Below, piece after piece: positions 1 to 9,900 of a DNA stretch of 17,510 nt. A program made the position numbers and the translations under genes. Every line of letters starts with the position of its first letter. Position 1 is the first letter of the stretch. Under the pieces are notes generated by a model, which was not told the origin of the DNA, ran no database searches, and saw only the letters and a list, made by a program, of their open reading frames with translations. This stretch comes from Lunasporangiospora selenospora (Eukaryota; Mortierellomycota; Mortierellomycetes; Mortierellales; Mortierellaceae), in NCBI GenBank assembly GCA_015680635.1, contig JAABOA010000109.1, positions 7,356-24,865 of the forward strand, given 5' to 3'.

Positions 1-1334
1 AGAGGATCTCATCAATTGCACCAGCAGTCAACTCGGCCTTCTCAAGAGTCTTCTCGATCAAGTCGTTGCAGCGGGTGAAGAGCTTGGACGACATGAGCTC
101 GAAGCGGAGACGGTTGATGGTTCCGTGGTAATCCATGCCCTCAGCAACGGACTCGACCGAGCAGGGGGCACCAGCGTTGCGAGAGAGCTGCTTCTTGGTG
201 ATTTCAGCGGCAGACTTGATCTTCAACAAGGCCTTCTTGTTGCCAGTGACATCGACCTTGGTCTTCTTCTTGAACTCTGCAGCAACAAGGCTAACAAGCT
301 CATTATCGAAAGAGGTTCCACCCAAGGAGACGTCGTGGGCTGTCTCCAAGATAGTGTAGATGCCGCCACGGACAGAGAGGACGGTGATATCGAAAGAAGA
401 GGCGCCCATATCCAAGACCAAGGCGGTCATGTCCTGAGCATCGCCCTTGGCGGGGTTCTGTCCAAAGTTATAGGCAAGAGCAGCAGCAACGGGCTCCTGG
501 ATGATCTGAAGAACGTTAATGCCAGCAGCAGTAGCGGACTTGACAAAAACCTCACGTTGGGTGGCAGTGAAGTAGGTGGGGACAGCGAGGACAGCGCCGG
601 TGACCTTCTTGCCGAGATAAGCCTCAGCCTCCTCAAGAATGTGCTTCAGCTGCTTGGTGACAACCTCAGGCACGGTGATGATGAGCTCCTGGTCCTTGTA
701 GGTGACCTTGTAGGCAGGGGTTCCATCCTTGTTGATCATGTCGGGGTGGGTGGCGTCGGAGGGGGCTTTAATCTCCTCGAACCTAGAGTGCGTCATCAAG
801 GGCGAGAGGGGGGCACAAAAGGGTCAGCATTCCGAGATTTTTTTCTTTACCGAGCAAATCACGACAAGAGACAGGGTTGTCAATTGAGGCGATGATTCTC
901 GGGTAGAACGACTATGTATGAGAGAGAGGTGACGGTGAGGAACATACTTCTTGCCAATCAAGTTCCTGAAGCCCTCGAGGGTGTTCTTGGGGTTCCTCAC
1001 GGCCTGCTGCAAAGCCTGAGTACCGCTGACCTCTTCGTCGCCAACGAAACCAACAACACTGGGGATCTGACGCTCACCATCGGCATTGGCAATGACGTTG
1101 AAGTGGCCATTGGACCCCAAGACGGCGATGGAGCTGTTGGTGTTTCCAAAGTTGATTCCAATAACGACCTAAGGAAACACGATAAATGGCAATGTCATCA
1201 AAAAGATGATTAGTGGGTTGAGTGAGAAGAGACGAGTGATTGCAGCCAGTCTGATTAGATGGACGCATCTCATTCGACTGGCCATGTGCATTGTGCATGC
1301 AGGCGCGATGGGCGCGATCACCTACGGGCTCCAT
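1..1334 (-). CDS. SSZ1: Ssz1-type atypical Hsp70 of the ribosome-associated complex (5' part, truncated by window edge)
   Basis: Three exons on the minus strand: 1334-1326 (ATG plus two codons), 1168-948 and 782-1, giving about 337 N-terminal residues; the family is usually about 540. Introns are 1325-1169 (GTAGGT...TTAG) and 947-783 (GTATGT...CTAG), and the frame is kept across both. The protein opens with the Hsp70 nucleotide-binding motif VIGINFGNTNSSIAV (residues 5-19), then IANADGERQIPS, QEPVAAALAYNFG (about 173-185) and a second phosphate-loop region. The latter reads DMGASSFD (201-208) where canonical Hsp70s have DLGGGTFD, and it is followed by SLGGTSFDNEL. The ALQQAVRNPKNT segment resembles Ssz1 more than Ssa or Ssb Hsp70s. 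Known of the family: Ssz1 pairs with the J-protein Zuo1 at the ribosome exit tunnel and stimulates Ssb without needing its own ATP hydrolysis. It is divergent to NOG1. HSPA14-type naming is equivalent; a canonical Hsp70 is unlikely. Confidence 0.9.
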
Positions 1335-1752
1335 GATGATGAGAATGAAAGGTTCAAAGTGTTCACAGGAGAAGTGATCTTCGAGCCAAACTGAAGGGGA
1401 ACTTTTTTTTTCTCTTCTTGCCTGGGACATCAGTGTTCGTCACTTAAGGTGAGTTGAGTATTTCGTAAACAAAAAAACCAGTCACTTATTGGTTTTTTTA
1501 TGCCCCTCCACCCATTTGGCTCCCTCTTTTCAGTAGCAGCTTTTGCCCATTCCATCCCATCCTCGTTTTCTGACGAGTGCCTTCTCCTTCCTTCCTTTCA
1601 TTCTCTTTCCTTTCCTCCCCCCTCTCTTTTCTTTTCTTCTCTTTTTTCCCATCTCGAATCGGGTGTTGCCAGTTTGCTCTAGCTAGTCTCTGGTACCTTG
1701 AATCGTTTTTCTATCCTCCCTTCCTACTGTTTACACATTCAGGCCTGTGACC
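1335..1752. promoter_or_regulatory. Divergent SSZ1/NOG1 promoter
   Basis: These 418 bases separate the two start codons and contain no supported gene. On the NOG1 side there is a long C/T-rich tract (about 1501-1680), typical of fungal core promoters just upstream of transcription starts. A perfect inverted repeat (1471-1499) lies near the middle. GATGAG, the core of the yeast PAC ribosome-biogenesis element, occurs at 1338-1343 right next to the SSZ1 ATG, but a six-base match can be chance. No clear TATA box was found. Shared control of both genes is inferred from geometry only. Confidence 0.6.
1471..1499. repeat. Perfect 10-bp inverted repeat with 9-nt spacer
   Basis: AAAAAAACCA (1471-1480) is followed by GTCACTTAT and then TGGTTTTTTT (1490-1499), the exact reverse complement. 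The element sits centrally in the divergent SSZ1/NOG1 promoter. It could be a symmetric binding site, a nucleosome-excluding A/T tract pair, or a cruciform-capable element. Which of these applies is not shown by sequence. Confidence 0.7.
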
Positions 1753-4029
1753 ATGACCTCCATTTACAACTTCAAGAAGATCACCCCGGTCCCCACCGGA
1801 AATGACTTCTTGGACATTATCCTCTCCAAGACTCAGCGCAAGACGCCTACGGTAAGCATGTCCCTCCTTACCTCCACTACCACTGCTGCCCTCCTATTGG
1901 AAAGACCCTCTTTTGACTTATGGGCATTTTCACCTTTCTCCCTGATTTCCTAGGTCATCCATGCAAACTTTGCGATCAGTCGTATCCGCAACTTTTACAT
2001 GCGTAAAGTCAAGTTCACACAGGAGAACTTTGATGAGCGCCTCAAGTCTATTCTGGACGAGTTCCCAAAGTTGGATGTAAGGCCCTCGCACAGACATTCT
2101 GATTGCGGTCTCTAGACTCTGGGTCCCTGCGCCCCTTTTTCAGTTCTATCGAGGATCTAACGTTGGTCATTTGTTTCTCTTTAAATTTCTCTCCCTCTCC
2201 CCTGGATACGAACGACATTCCTCTCTGACAGGACATTCACCCATTCTATGCCGACTTGATGAACGTCCTTTACGACAAGGATCACTACAAGCTTGCCTTG
2301 GGTCAGATGAACACTGCTCGCCACTTGATTGACCAGGTTGGAAAGGATTACGTCCGCCTGCTCAAGTTCGGTGACTCGCTTTACCGCTGCAAGCAGCTCA
2401 AGAAGGCAGCTCTCGGACGTATGGCAACCATTATGCGCCGTCAAAAGGACTCTCTTGCTTACTTGGAACAGGTCCGTCAGCATTTGGCCCGTTTGCCCTC
2501 GATCGATCCCAACACCCGCACACTCCTTGTCTGTGGTTATCCCAACGTTGGCAAGTCATCGTTCATGAACAAGATCACTCGTGCCGATGTCGACGTCCAG
2601 CCCTATGCTTTCACGACCAAGTCTCTCTTCGTTGGTCATATGGATTACAAGTACTTGCGCTGGCAAGTGATCGATACCCCTGGTATTTTGGACCACCCTC
2701 TCGAGAACCGCAACACCATTGAAATGCAGTCTATCACTGCCCTCGCCCATTTGCGTTGCGCCGTCCTTTACTTTATCGATCTTTCCGAGAGATGCGGATA
2801 CAGCATCAAGGAGCAGGTAAGACCTTTAACCGTGCACAGAGTGGTGTAATTCTAGCAACCAATCACTATTGTATAGCACCATTTGCTCACTCATCGTTTT
2901 CCTCCTTCCTATGCTGCTTTTGTAAAAACAGGTCTCTCTTTTCCATAGCATTAAGCCCTTGTTCGCCAACAAGCCCGTCATGTTGATTATCAACAAGATT
3001 GATGCTATGAAGATCGAGGATATCAGTGCCGAGGATCGTGCTTTGTTGGATGCCGTTGTGGACAATGACAAGGTCGAGATGATGGGAATGAGTTGTTACA
3101 CAGAGGAGGGTGTTATGAATGTCAAGCAGACTGCCTGCGAGCGCTTGTTGCAGGCTCGTGTGGATGCCAAGATGAAGGGCCACAAGATCAACGATATTCT
3201 TAACAAGATCCATCTTACACAGCCTGTTCCTCGCGACGACAACCCTCGTCTGCCCTTCGTCCCCGAGACTGCTATCAGCAAGCCCAAGTACGACCCCAAA
3301 GACCCCAACAGGGTCTTGCTCGAGCGCGACCTCGAATCTCTCAACGGCGGTGCTGGTGTGTACAGCGCCGACCTCAAGAAGCGATATCTCTTGGAGAGCG
3401 ACGAATGGAAGTACGATGTTATCCCCGAGATCTGGCAGGGCAAGAACATTGCCGACTTTATCGATGCAGATATTCAGGAGCAGCTGGACGAGCTCGAGCG
3501 CGAGGAGGAGAAGCTCGAGACCGAGGGACACTACAACTCGGACGGAGAGGAGCTCAACTCGGAGGACGAAGCTTTGGCTGCCACTGCTGGTGCAATCAGA
3601 GAGCACAACAAGCTCACTCAGATCGAGTCTCGTCTCAAGACGACCAAGAACAGACCCATGTTGCCCAAGACAGCTCTCAAGCGCAAGGTCTCCGAGATGT
3701 CGGATCACCTCGAGTCGATCGGTTTGGATTCGTCGGAGGTTCGTGCTCGCAGCCGAGGCTCCAAGCGTGCCCGCTCGCAGTCACAGGGAGAGGCCATTGC
3801 TCGCTCTGCGTCGATGGCCCGCCCCGAGACAAGTGTTGTTCGCGACCGTACCATGTCCGGTGTCCGCAACGTCAAGCAGAAGTTGGAGTCGGAGAAGGTC
3901 CGCAAGTTGGCTCAGCGTACGCCCAACTTGTTCGCAAAGAGAGGAGAGTCAGATCGTGCTGTCCAGACAAAGATGCCCAAGCACTTGTTCTCGAACAAGA
4001 GAGGCAACGGCAAGACCGACTGGCGGTAA
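1753..4029 (+). CDS. NOG1: Nog1, nucleolar GTPase for 60S ribosomal subunit assembly
   Basis: Four exons, 1753-1851, 1954-2076, 2232-2816 and 2932-4029, give 634 residues, close to yeast Nog1 (about 647). Introns (102, 155 and 115 nt) all have GTAAG-type donors and YAG acceptors and are all phase 0. The start fits the family N-terminus ([20 protein letters not shown]). G motifs are visible: P-loop GYPNVGKSS (176-184), DTPGILD (222-228) and NKID (290-293). A charged segment [17 protein letters not shown], an R/S-rich basic region and the conserved tail [16 protein letters not shown] follow. Known of the family: Nog1 is an OBG/DRG-superfamily GTPase that binds pre-60S particles in the nucleolus and travels with them to the cytoplasm, where it is released during late maturation by Drg1 and Rlp24. 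It is head to head with SSZ1. Confidence 0.97.
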
Positions 4030-4499
4030 AGAGTGGAAGGAAGGAGGACTCTTTGTTTGTTTCTCGATCTGCAGACTGTTCCCTTTTGCGCTGTATTGTG
4101 TCTAGTATCTCCATTTATCTTTGTGCTACCTTCACTATATATCATGTCCCCGTCGTCGATCTCAGCCACTTTTGCCATCTTAGTACTATTATCGTTCTAT
4201 TATTTCTTTCCTTCTTATTTTTTCTGCACTCTTTTCACTGCATCCAATTACTTCATCTACCATTCCATGCCTTTATTCATTCAAAGTAAAAGAGAATATC
4301 CATGTCACACTTCTATCTCGCATGTTTTCATGTCTTAAAACAAGAGACTTTTTTATATCTTTATTCATTGTAACAATGATTTGGTATTCATGACAGTGTT
4401 TATTACAGAGTTGTTCGTATTGACAGGGAAAGTAAATGAGCTTGATAGTCTTTCATCGAAAACTTGAAAGATATGAAGAGGAATGGGTAAGTTGTTCTG
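4030..4499. other. Convergent 3' region between NOG1 and the thioredoxin-like gene
   Basis: These 470 bases lie between two converging stop codons. The region is T-rich on the plus strand and has no supported coding sequence. It must hold both 3' UTRs and polyadenylation sites. No canonical AATAAA is seen on the plus strand for NOG1. Confidence 0.6.
4399..4404 (-). terminator. Candidate polyadenylation signal AATAAA for the thioredoxin-like gene
   Basis: The plus-strand TTTATT reads AATAAA on the minus strand, about 95 nt downstream of the stop codon at 4502-4500. The position and hexamer fit a cleavage/polyadenylation signal. A single hexamer match in AT-rich sequence is weak evidence. Confidence 0.4.
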
Positions 4500-4865
4500 T
4501 TAATCCTCAAACTCGACAACGCCTTGTTGTGCCGCTCGGACAAGGATGGTAATATTTGGAGGTTTGATCCCCTTGACAGGACGGCCACGTTGACCCTGGT
4601 AATAAACCTGGTACGAAGGTACAAACCGATGGACACGAGCCTCCTTCTTGATCTCTGGATGTTTTGCTGTGTTCACTCTTAAGAACGTGATGTCGGTAAA
4701 GTCCGCACTCTCTGCCATCCGAGTATAGTTGGCATCAACAAGTGGGTTTCCAGGGTCGAGCTTGTCGTAGTATTCAATGACAACTCGGTCATGAATGTGG
4801 ATCTGTTCTTGAAACTCATTGATGGACTGGATCTCATGGACCGAGCTTTGTTTACGGTGTGCCAT
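4500..4865 (-). CDS. Small thioredoxin-fold protein lacking the CxxC redox site
   Basis: A single exon encodes 121 residues. The pattern follows a thioredoxin domain: an N-terminal strand/helix (VHEIQSINEFQEQI, 9-22), the central strand DRVVIEYYDK (26-35), a helix, the strand ITFLRVNTAKHPEI (59-72), a V-P pair at 82-83 where thioredoxins have the cis-proline, and the strand YQVYYQGQRG (85-94) followed by a C-terminal helix. Where active thioredoxins have WCGPC, this protein has KLDPGNP (35-41). It contains no cysteine and no tryptophan at all, so thiol-disulfide chemistry is impossible. Known comparisons are other redox-inactive thioredoxin folds used as binding modules. Its partner and function are unknown. 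The gene is flanked by a pyrimidine-rich leader (coding strand) and a TATA-like box, which suggests it is expressed. Confidence 0.75.
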   Translation of the reverse strand: MAHRKQSSVHEIQSINEFQEQIHIHDRVVIEYYDKLDPGNPLVDANYTRMAESADFTDITFLRVNTAKHPEIKKEARVHRFVPSYQVYYQGQRGRPVKGIKPPNITILVRAAQQGVVEFED

Positions 4866-5032
4866 AGTTGACTTGAAGATGTGTGTAAATTGAGATAGAG
4901 GGACAGAGGCAATGAAAGAGCTGCTTTAATAGGTGGTGGGAAAGAGTACAAGGGATATATTTTGGGTGTGGTAGGTGGACAGTGAGAAGGAAGATGAGCA
5001 CAAGAGAGAGAAGTGGCGAACAGGGAAGAGGG

Positions 5033-5039
5033 TTTTATA
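5033..5039 (-). promoter_or_regulatory. TATA-like box upstream of the thioredoxin-like gene
   Basis: The minus strand reads TATAAAA here, about 168 nt before the ATG at 4865. The interval is C/T-rich on the coding strand, the usual look of a fungal core promoter and 5' UTR. No experimental start site is implied. Confidence 0.45.
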
Positions 5040-6703
5040 GCAGAAACACCTTCTCTAGAGTTTTGTGTGGTTCAGAGTCGAGTCCCAAGTGCATTGGCAG
5101 GATGACGATCTGACATGCTTCCGCGTTAACTCGGAGAGTAGAAATACGGTATGCCAAGGACCATACCAGCTTCCATTGGCCTATGCCACCACTTTGATAG
5201 TTGTTCCAGCTGTCTGTGCCCTTGTACTCATCCCTCTCATCCCTTCATTTACATCATCACCCTACTGCAGTGAGGATTGGTCTCCCTTGGAGACGACTTG
5301 ACCAAGGTCTACAGCATACTGTTGCCGCCAGAGTGGTCGACTCGCCTTTTCCCGAGTGTCACACAATGAATCCTCCCTCCGGCCAAAAGGGGAGGTGTGG
5401 GGTCATCATTTGAACAGGTTAGCTCTCAAGAAAATGTGGAGAGGCGTGTTGATACACATCTCTTTTTGTCCTTGGTGATCATTTGTGAGGAAAGGATGTG
5501 GGCCGACTATTGCCCTTTTGACCATACTCAGGCCAGCCACTGCGTGCCTGATGCCAGAGAGCCCCGAAATGTGTCCACTGGGTACAAAAGTAGTGGTCTG
5601 GATTCTGGTATAATGATGATTAAAACCTTACGCCATCCGGCTTCGGTTTAGCTGCAGAGAAGAACTCTTGTCGAAAGACGCCAGCAAGCTGAAAAGTGCT
5701 AAGAAAGGTATGACAGGTTACAGTGCGCTTGTAAGGGGGCTCTTCCAAACAAAAGAAGCGAAGCATAAATGCAGAGTCTACAGGGTCATGCACAGGACTA
5801 TCTCCCCTTGAGAGGAGTGGTATTCAGTAACCATAAGCGCCATGACGTTTCTTTTGTGGATGACACTAGACTGGTCTAGACAAAATATGTGCCAAAACCT
5901 CGAGAGCCTGGAGTGCTTGTAATCTGCATCACGATCGTAATATTTGCCTCACATGCTGCATCATGAGGTGGAGACGATATCGATTTTGCCTTTACCAATG
6001 ACTTATTGGGCATTTCAGAGTGTTGCCATTTATTCGAGTCCACAGCAACCAGCACTATTACCCAAGAACTTACTAATGATGCAGAAACGAATCTGGACAA
6101 ATTCGTACAAATTTTCATTTATCCCCACAGTAGAGTATTTGTGACTAGACACTGAGACGAAGTCCGCGTTTGTGGCAAAGCGCAGTTGGTCCGGACTATT
6201 CTCTATTGATTGGAAACCAACATCTAGATGGAAGGTTAGACCTGTTTCTCCAGTCTGCGACTTTGCAGCATGTTCGAGCGCACAGAGTCAGGACTGGTGG
6301 TGGATAAAATCTTTGGTCGATGATGGTCTGGCCCGCAAAACTGAGGTTGGGGGGAGGGGGATGATGCACCATGACAGAAATGTGTAGAAGCGGAGGCGGC
6401 AATGGCCATGGAGAGTGGCAGCATGCAGATCGACTATGTTCCAGTGGTCGGGGACGTGCCCTGTTTTGGCGGGAATAGCGCAGACAACAAGGCAAGAGGA
6501 GACATCGGGTTGCCTGTTTGTCTAGCCCATCGAATCTCAGTCACGCTCGCTTGGGCTCTCTTGCTTTTCCTCGGTCGGATAATATCTTGCGGTTGGGCCT
6601 CTGAGCTGCATGCAATCCGTCCGTACCTGGGTGTTTTGGAGTGTCCCTGAGCCGATGGGCAATAAAAAGAGAGGATCGATCGATGTCCTCTAGTTTTAGT
6701 CGC

Positions 6704-6765
6704 CATCATCATCCTCTTCATCAGCTTCATCTCCATCATCTCCATCTTTGCATCCTCCCATCCTC
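6704..6765 (+). repeat. Imperfect CATC/CTTCAT-rich low-complexity tract
   Basis: The plus strand is dominated by CAT, CATC and TTCATC units for about 60 bases, roughly 200 nt before the RGS start codon. It looks like a degenerate microsatellite within a pyrimidine-rich promoter or leader. No function can be assigned. Confidence 0.6.
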
Positions 6766-6866
6766 TATTCCGTCTATTACCCTTTTCCCATCCACTTTGA
6801 CCATCGCAGTCCACCGGGATGACCAAAATGCAGTGACCACTGAATGCTCTCTTTAGTACCGAGACC

Positions 6867-6902
6867 ATGACCCGACAACTTGGCTTCGCTTCTTTCTCTT
6901 GA
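6867..6902 (+). promoter_or_regulatory. Possible 11-codon upstream ORF in the RGS gene leader
   Basis: An ATG at 6867 (context ACCATGA) opens an 11-codon frame ending in TGA at 6900-6902, 58 nt before the main ATG and in a different frame. If the transcript begins upstream of it, it could lower initiation at the main start. The transcript start is unknown, so this is tentative. Confidence 0.3.
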
Positions 6903-6960
6903 CAAAAAGACCCACCTTCGACCACCTGGTACTCCTGTCGACGTAGTTACCCTCGCCGCC

Positions 6961-9900
6961 ATGGCACTGGAAGCGTCGACGTCCGTGTCTAGGCAGCAGC
7001 CGGCCACTCGAGTCCTCCCTTCATCCCTCCCCCAAACTTCAGACGATCCAAGTCCCTATCCTCATCCATATCTATACCTCAGGCAAGGTGTACATGACCA
7101 TGGTCACCAAGGACGCACCACTCCAGATACTACCCCTCCACCTCCCCAGCGCCCAGCTCGCCATGTTTCCCATCAATCACAGCATCGCCGCCAGCGCCAA
7201 CAGCAGCGCCATGCTCCTTTACAAAAGTCTCCTCGCTCATCCCCATATTCCTCGGCATCCACTTTGAGCATTTCAGTCAGCCAACAACAGCCACGGCCTG
7301 ATATACTACCAAAGTCATTCACTGGCCAAGCTGTCCCGGAACGAGTGTATGACCAGAACCCCCGCAATGTCGGTCGAAACTATACCCCACTTGACTCGAA
7401 TCGATCGTCAGCAATTCCATTGGATAATGCGGGCTCTACCACATTGTACTCGGATTCCTCCAATCCAGCGCTGCCCAGTGTTCATAGTCACATGGAGTAT
7501 GCAGTAAGCAGTGTCAGTCGCGGTCGCGGTTGCCAAGGCTCGGCAGATTTGCCGGCTCGATTGACACAGATTTTGGCACAGGAGCCTCAAAGCTCGTCGA
7601 GCAGCAGTGAGCGAGTCGAGTCCCCTGTGGGTATGACCGACTCTGAGAGCTCAGGGAGCGATAACCGAGTCCCAATGAGACGTGTTGCGCGCTCCAGGAG
7701 CGTTGGGATGCTGAGAAAGGCTCAGGACTCTCTTAATCGTCCCAGACGTAGCTCCGACCAGAACCGACCACGCGCCAGTCTCGACTCCTCTCTCAGAACA
7801 ACTCGGTCAAGCCTTGATTCTCATTCGAGACGTGGCCTGGTGCAGCTCCCTTCGCCTCTGAGCACGAACCATGGGAACGACTCGGATGGGGAGAGACCCC
7901 GACCGCGGAAAGGTCGGTCCTCTTGGCGACCGTCGCTTTCGTTGATACGACAGGAGAGCAGTAACAATAGTCCTCACAGGTCGCAGAGTCCACCAAAAAT
8001 ATACCTCCAGAATGACCGAAGGCGAGTCAGTGCTCAAGACAATACTGTGTATCCAAGCGAGTCAATGGCGCTATCTCAAAAGCCAGAAATGGGATCAGGA
8101 TTACATGTTGGGGCCATGGCACCATTTTCTCAGCAGGAGCAGCTGGTTACTGCGTCGGTCGAGTCTCCATCAGATGGGTCATTACCAAATCTTTTGCAAA
8201 TCTTAGACAAGCGAACCAGTTTCCCAGTTGGTTACGATGACTTTGAAGCGTTCCTGAAAACCCATCGAGCCGTAGAGTATCTCAATTTCTGGACTGTAAG
8301 TTTGTGGTGTTGCTACTGGTGGAGGAGATGCTACCGGGTTTCTGAATAACAAAAAACTAAATGCTAAAAAAAAAATAACCATCTTTTCTCTATTTAATCT
8401 AGGACGTCATGGCCCATGAGCGGTTTTGCAAGACGTTTGAAGTGTCCGAGAAGAGATATAAACGCGAACTTCAACTCGAAGAGCGTACGCAAGCTCGAGA
8501 CAGAAGAAGGGTGGCACTTAACGGAGTCATGGAGAACGGCCGTTTTTCCTTTGACCACCTTGACCAGTATCATAACAATCAAAGTGCGACTCGCCTTGCC
8601 CATTCCAAGAGTCTCAGTGGTCCCGATCTTAGGGGCGCTTACATCTTTGGCGAAAGCCGCTCAAGCCTTCAATTCATACCGTCAGAACAGCCACGAGCCG
8701 AACAGATGCCTACCATCCATCCCCTCGCAACGGACGAACATCATGTCGAAGGGCCATATAACCGACGGCTCGCAGGAAACGAGATCAGACAGGATTACTA
8801 TGGCGGTACAAGTCGGTTTTCAATAGATGCGCCTAGATCAGCTGAGGCATTTCATGACCCTTTTAATCCAAGTTCCAGACGGAATTCGTCAAGGGTCAAT
8901 GCACGTACAGCTGGAAGGAAAGCCTCCCACCAATCAGCGAGGGTAAGCATGGATAATCAGGATCAAACGATACTGCCCTCACACCACCCCGCCCCAGTCA
9001 CCGGATCACACCACTCCCTGAACCAGCTCCGGCCTTCACTTGATGGACATGTCTCCTCAAGTCCACATGGTACAGTGCATGATGGCCGTGCTTTCTTGGC
9101 CCAAAGCTATCGCACTATTTCAAAGGAGGACGTCAAGGAGTCTGCGCTAAAGATTTATCGCAAGTATCTCGTCCAGCTTCGGACGGCGTCCATGGCAGCA
9201 GAAGAAAAACGTTCCGAGAAACCAGAGGCAGGGCTTGCAAAACGACCAAAACTAATTGACGACAAAGAGGACGCCCTTGTGCCAGGATGGGACGGATATG
9301 CCGAGAAGGTCATTACTGACTGGAATGAAAAGTGGACTGTTCGAAGAGCTCATCGGTTAGCAGAACGAAAGCAGCTACTGGCTAAAGCCCGATCAACAAA
9401 AGCGAACGGGGTGGCCTCTGATACTCTTCCAAAGGACAAGTCGTCACAAGAAGGCGAACCAGGAAGTGTACCAGGTTCAAAGGTTACAGTAGCAAATCAA
9501 AAAGGAGGATTCCTTAGTCGTCTGCTGAGAAAAGAAACAACAGTTACTGAACTGCCGACACTCACCATCAACACTATGATGGTTGAGAAGACGACTGGGC
9601 CAGGAGAGGGTGGCATGGAGTACGACGACGAGTGGGAGGAATACGATGATGAAGAAGATTTCGAGTCATCACAACACAACAGTGATCATGCCGATGACCC
9701 CGACACTCCTCTGACACATAAACACAATGACGAAAGCAAAAACACCGACAGTAGTGAAAACAGTGACAGGACTGAAAAGACTGAGAGGATCGATAAAGTG
9801 GTTCAGGACAAAGACCTGGAGCGCCAAAAGGATCCCGAGTCGGTTGGGAGTGAGGCCGTGGCAGAGTTCTATTTGCCTCTCAAGTGTCGACGACGTATTC

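Larger units (their letters stand above)
5040..6960. other. Gene-poor interval upstream of the RGS gene
   Basis: About 1.9 kb with no open frame that looks like protein. Short frames on both strands lack recognisable motifs, and the longest (minus strand, 6925-6434) owes its odd methionine-rich stretch to the CAT-rich tract. No tRNA A/B-box pair was found. Small palindromes exist, for example CTAGAC-TG-GTCTAG at 5866-5879, but they are compatible with chance. Most likely it is the upstream regulatory region and 5' UTR of the RGS gene; an unrecognised noncoding RNA or decayed element cannot be excluded. Confidence 0.55.

Noticed and set aside
125-895. Long plus-strand open frame (256 codons)
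   Set aside because: It is antisense to SSZ1 exon 3, which has clear Hsp70 motifs. The plus-strand translation has no recognisable domain.
1335-1400. Heat-shock-element-like GAA/TTC pattern upstream of SSZ1
   Set aside because: The GAA and TTC units do not have the required 5-bp phasing, and Ssz1 is not typically heat-induced.
2887-3708. 273-codon minus-strand frame
   Set aside because: It lies antisense within NOG1 exon 4 and arises from the codon bias of the real gene. It has no family resemblance.
5866-5879. CTAGAC-TG-GTCTAG palindrome
   Set aside because: A six-base arm pair is expected by chance at this sequence length, and nothing nearby gives it a role.
5388-6359. Several AGGGG/CCCCT stress-response-like motifs upstream of the RGS gene
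   Set aside because: Four occurrences (5388, 5734, 5804, 6355) in about 1.9 kb on both strands is about what chance predicts.
6434-6925. 163-codon minus-strand frame
   Set aside because: Its methionine/lysine-rich part is the complement of the CAT-rich tract and the rest has no motif, so I treat it as noncoding.
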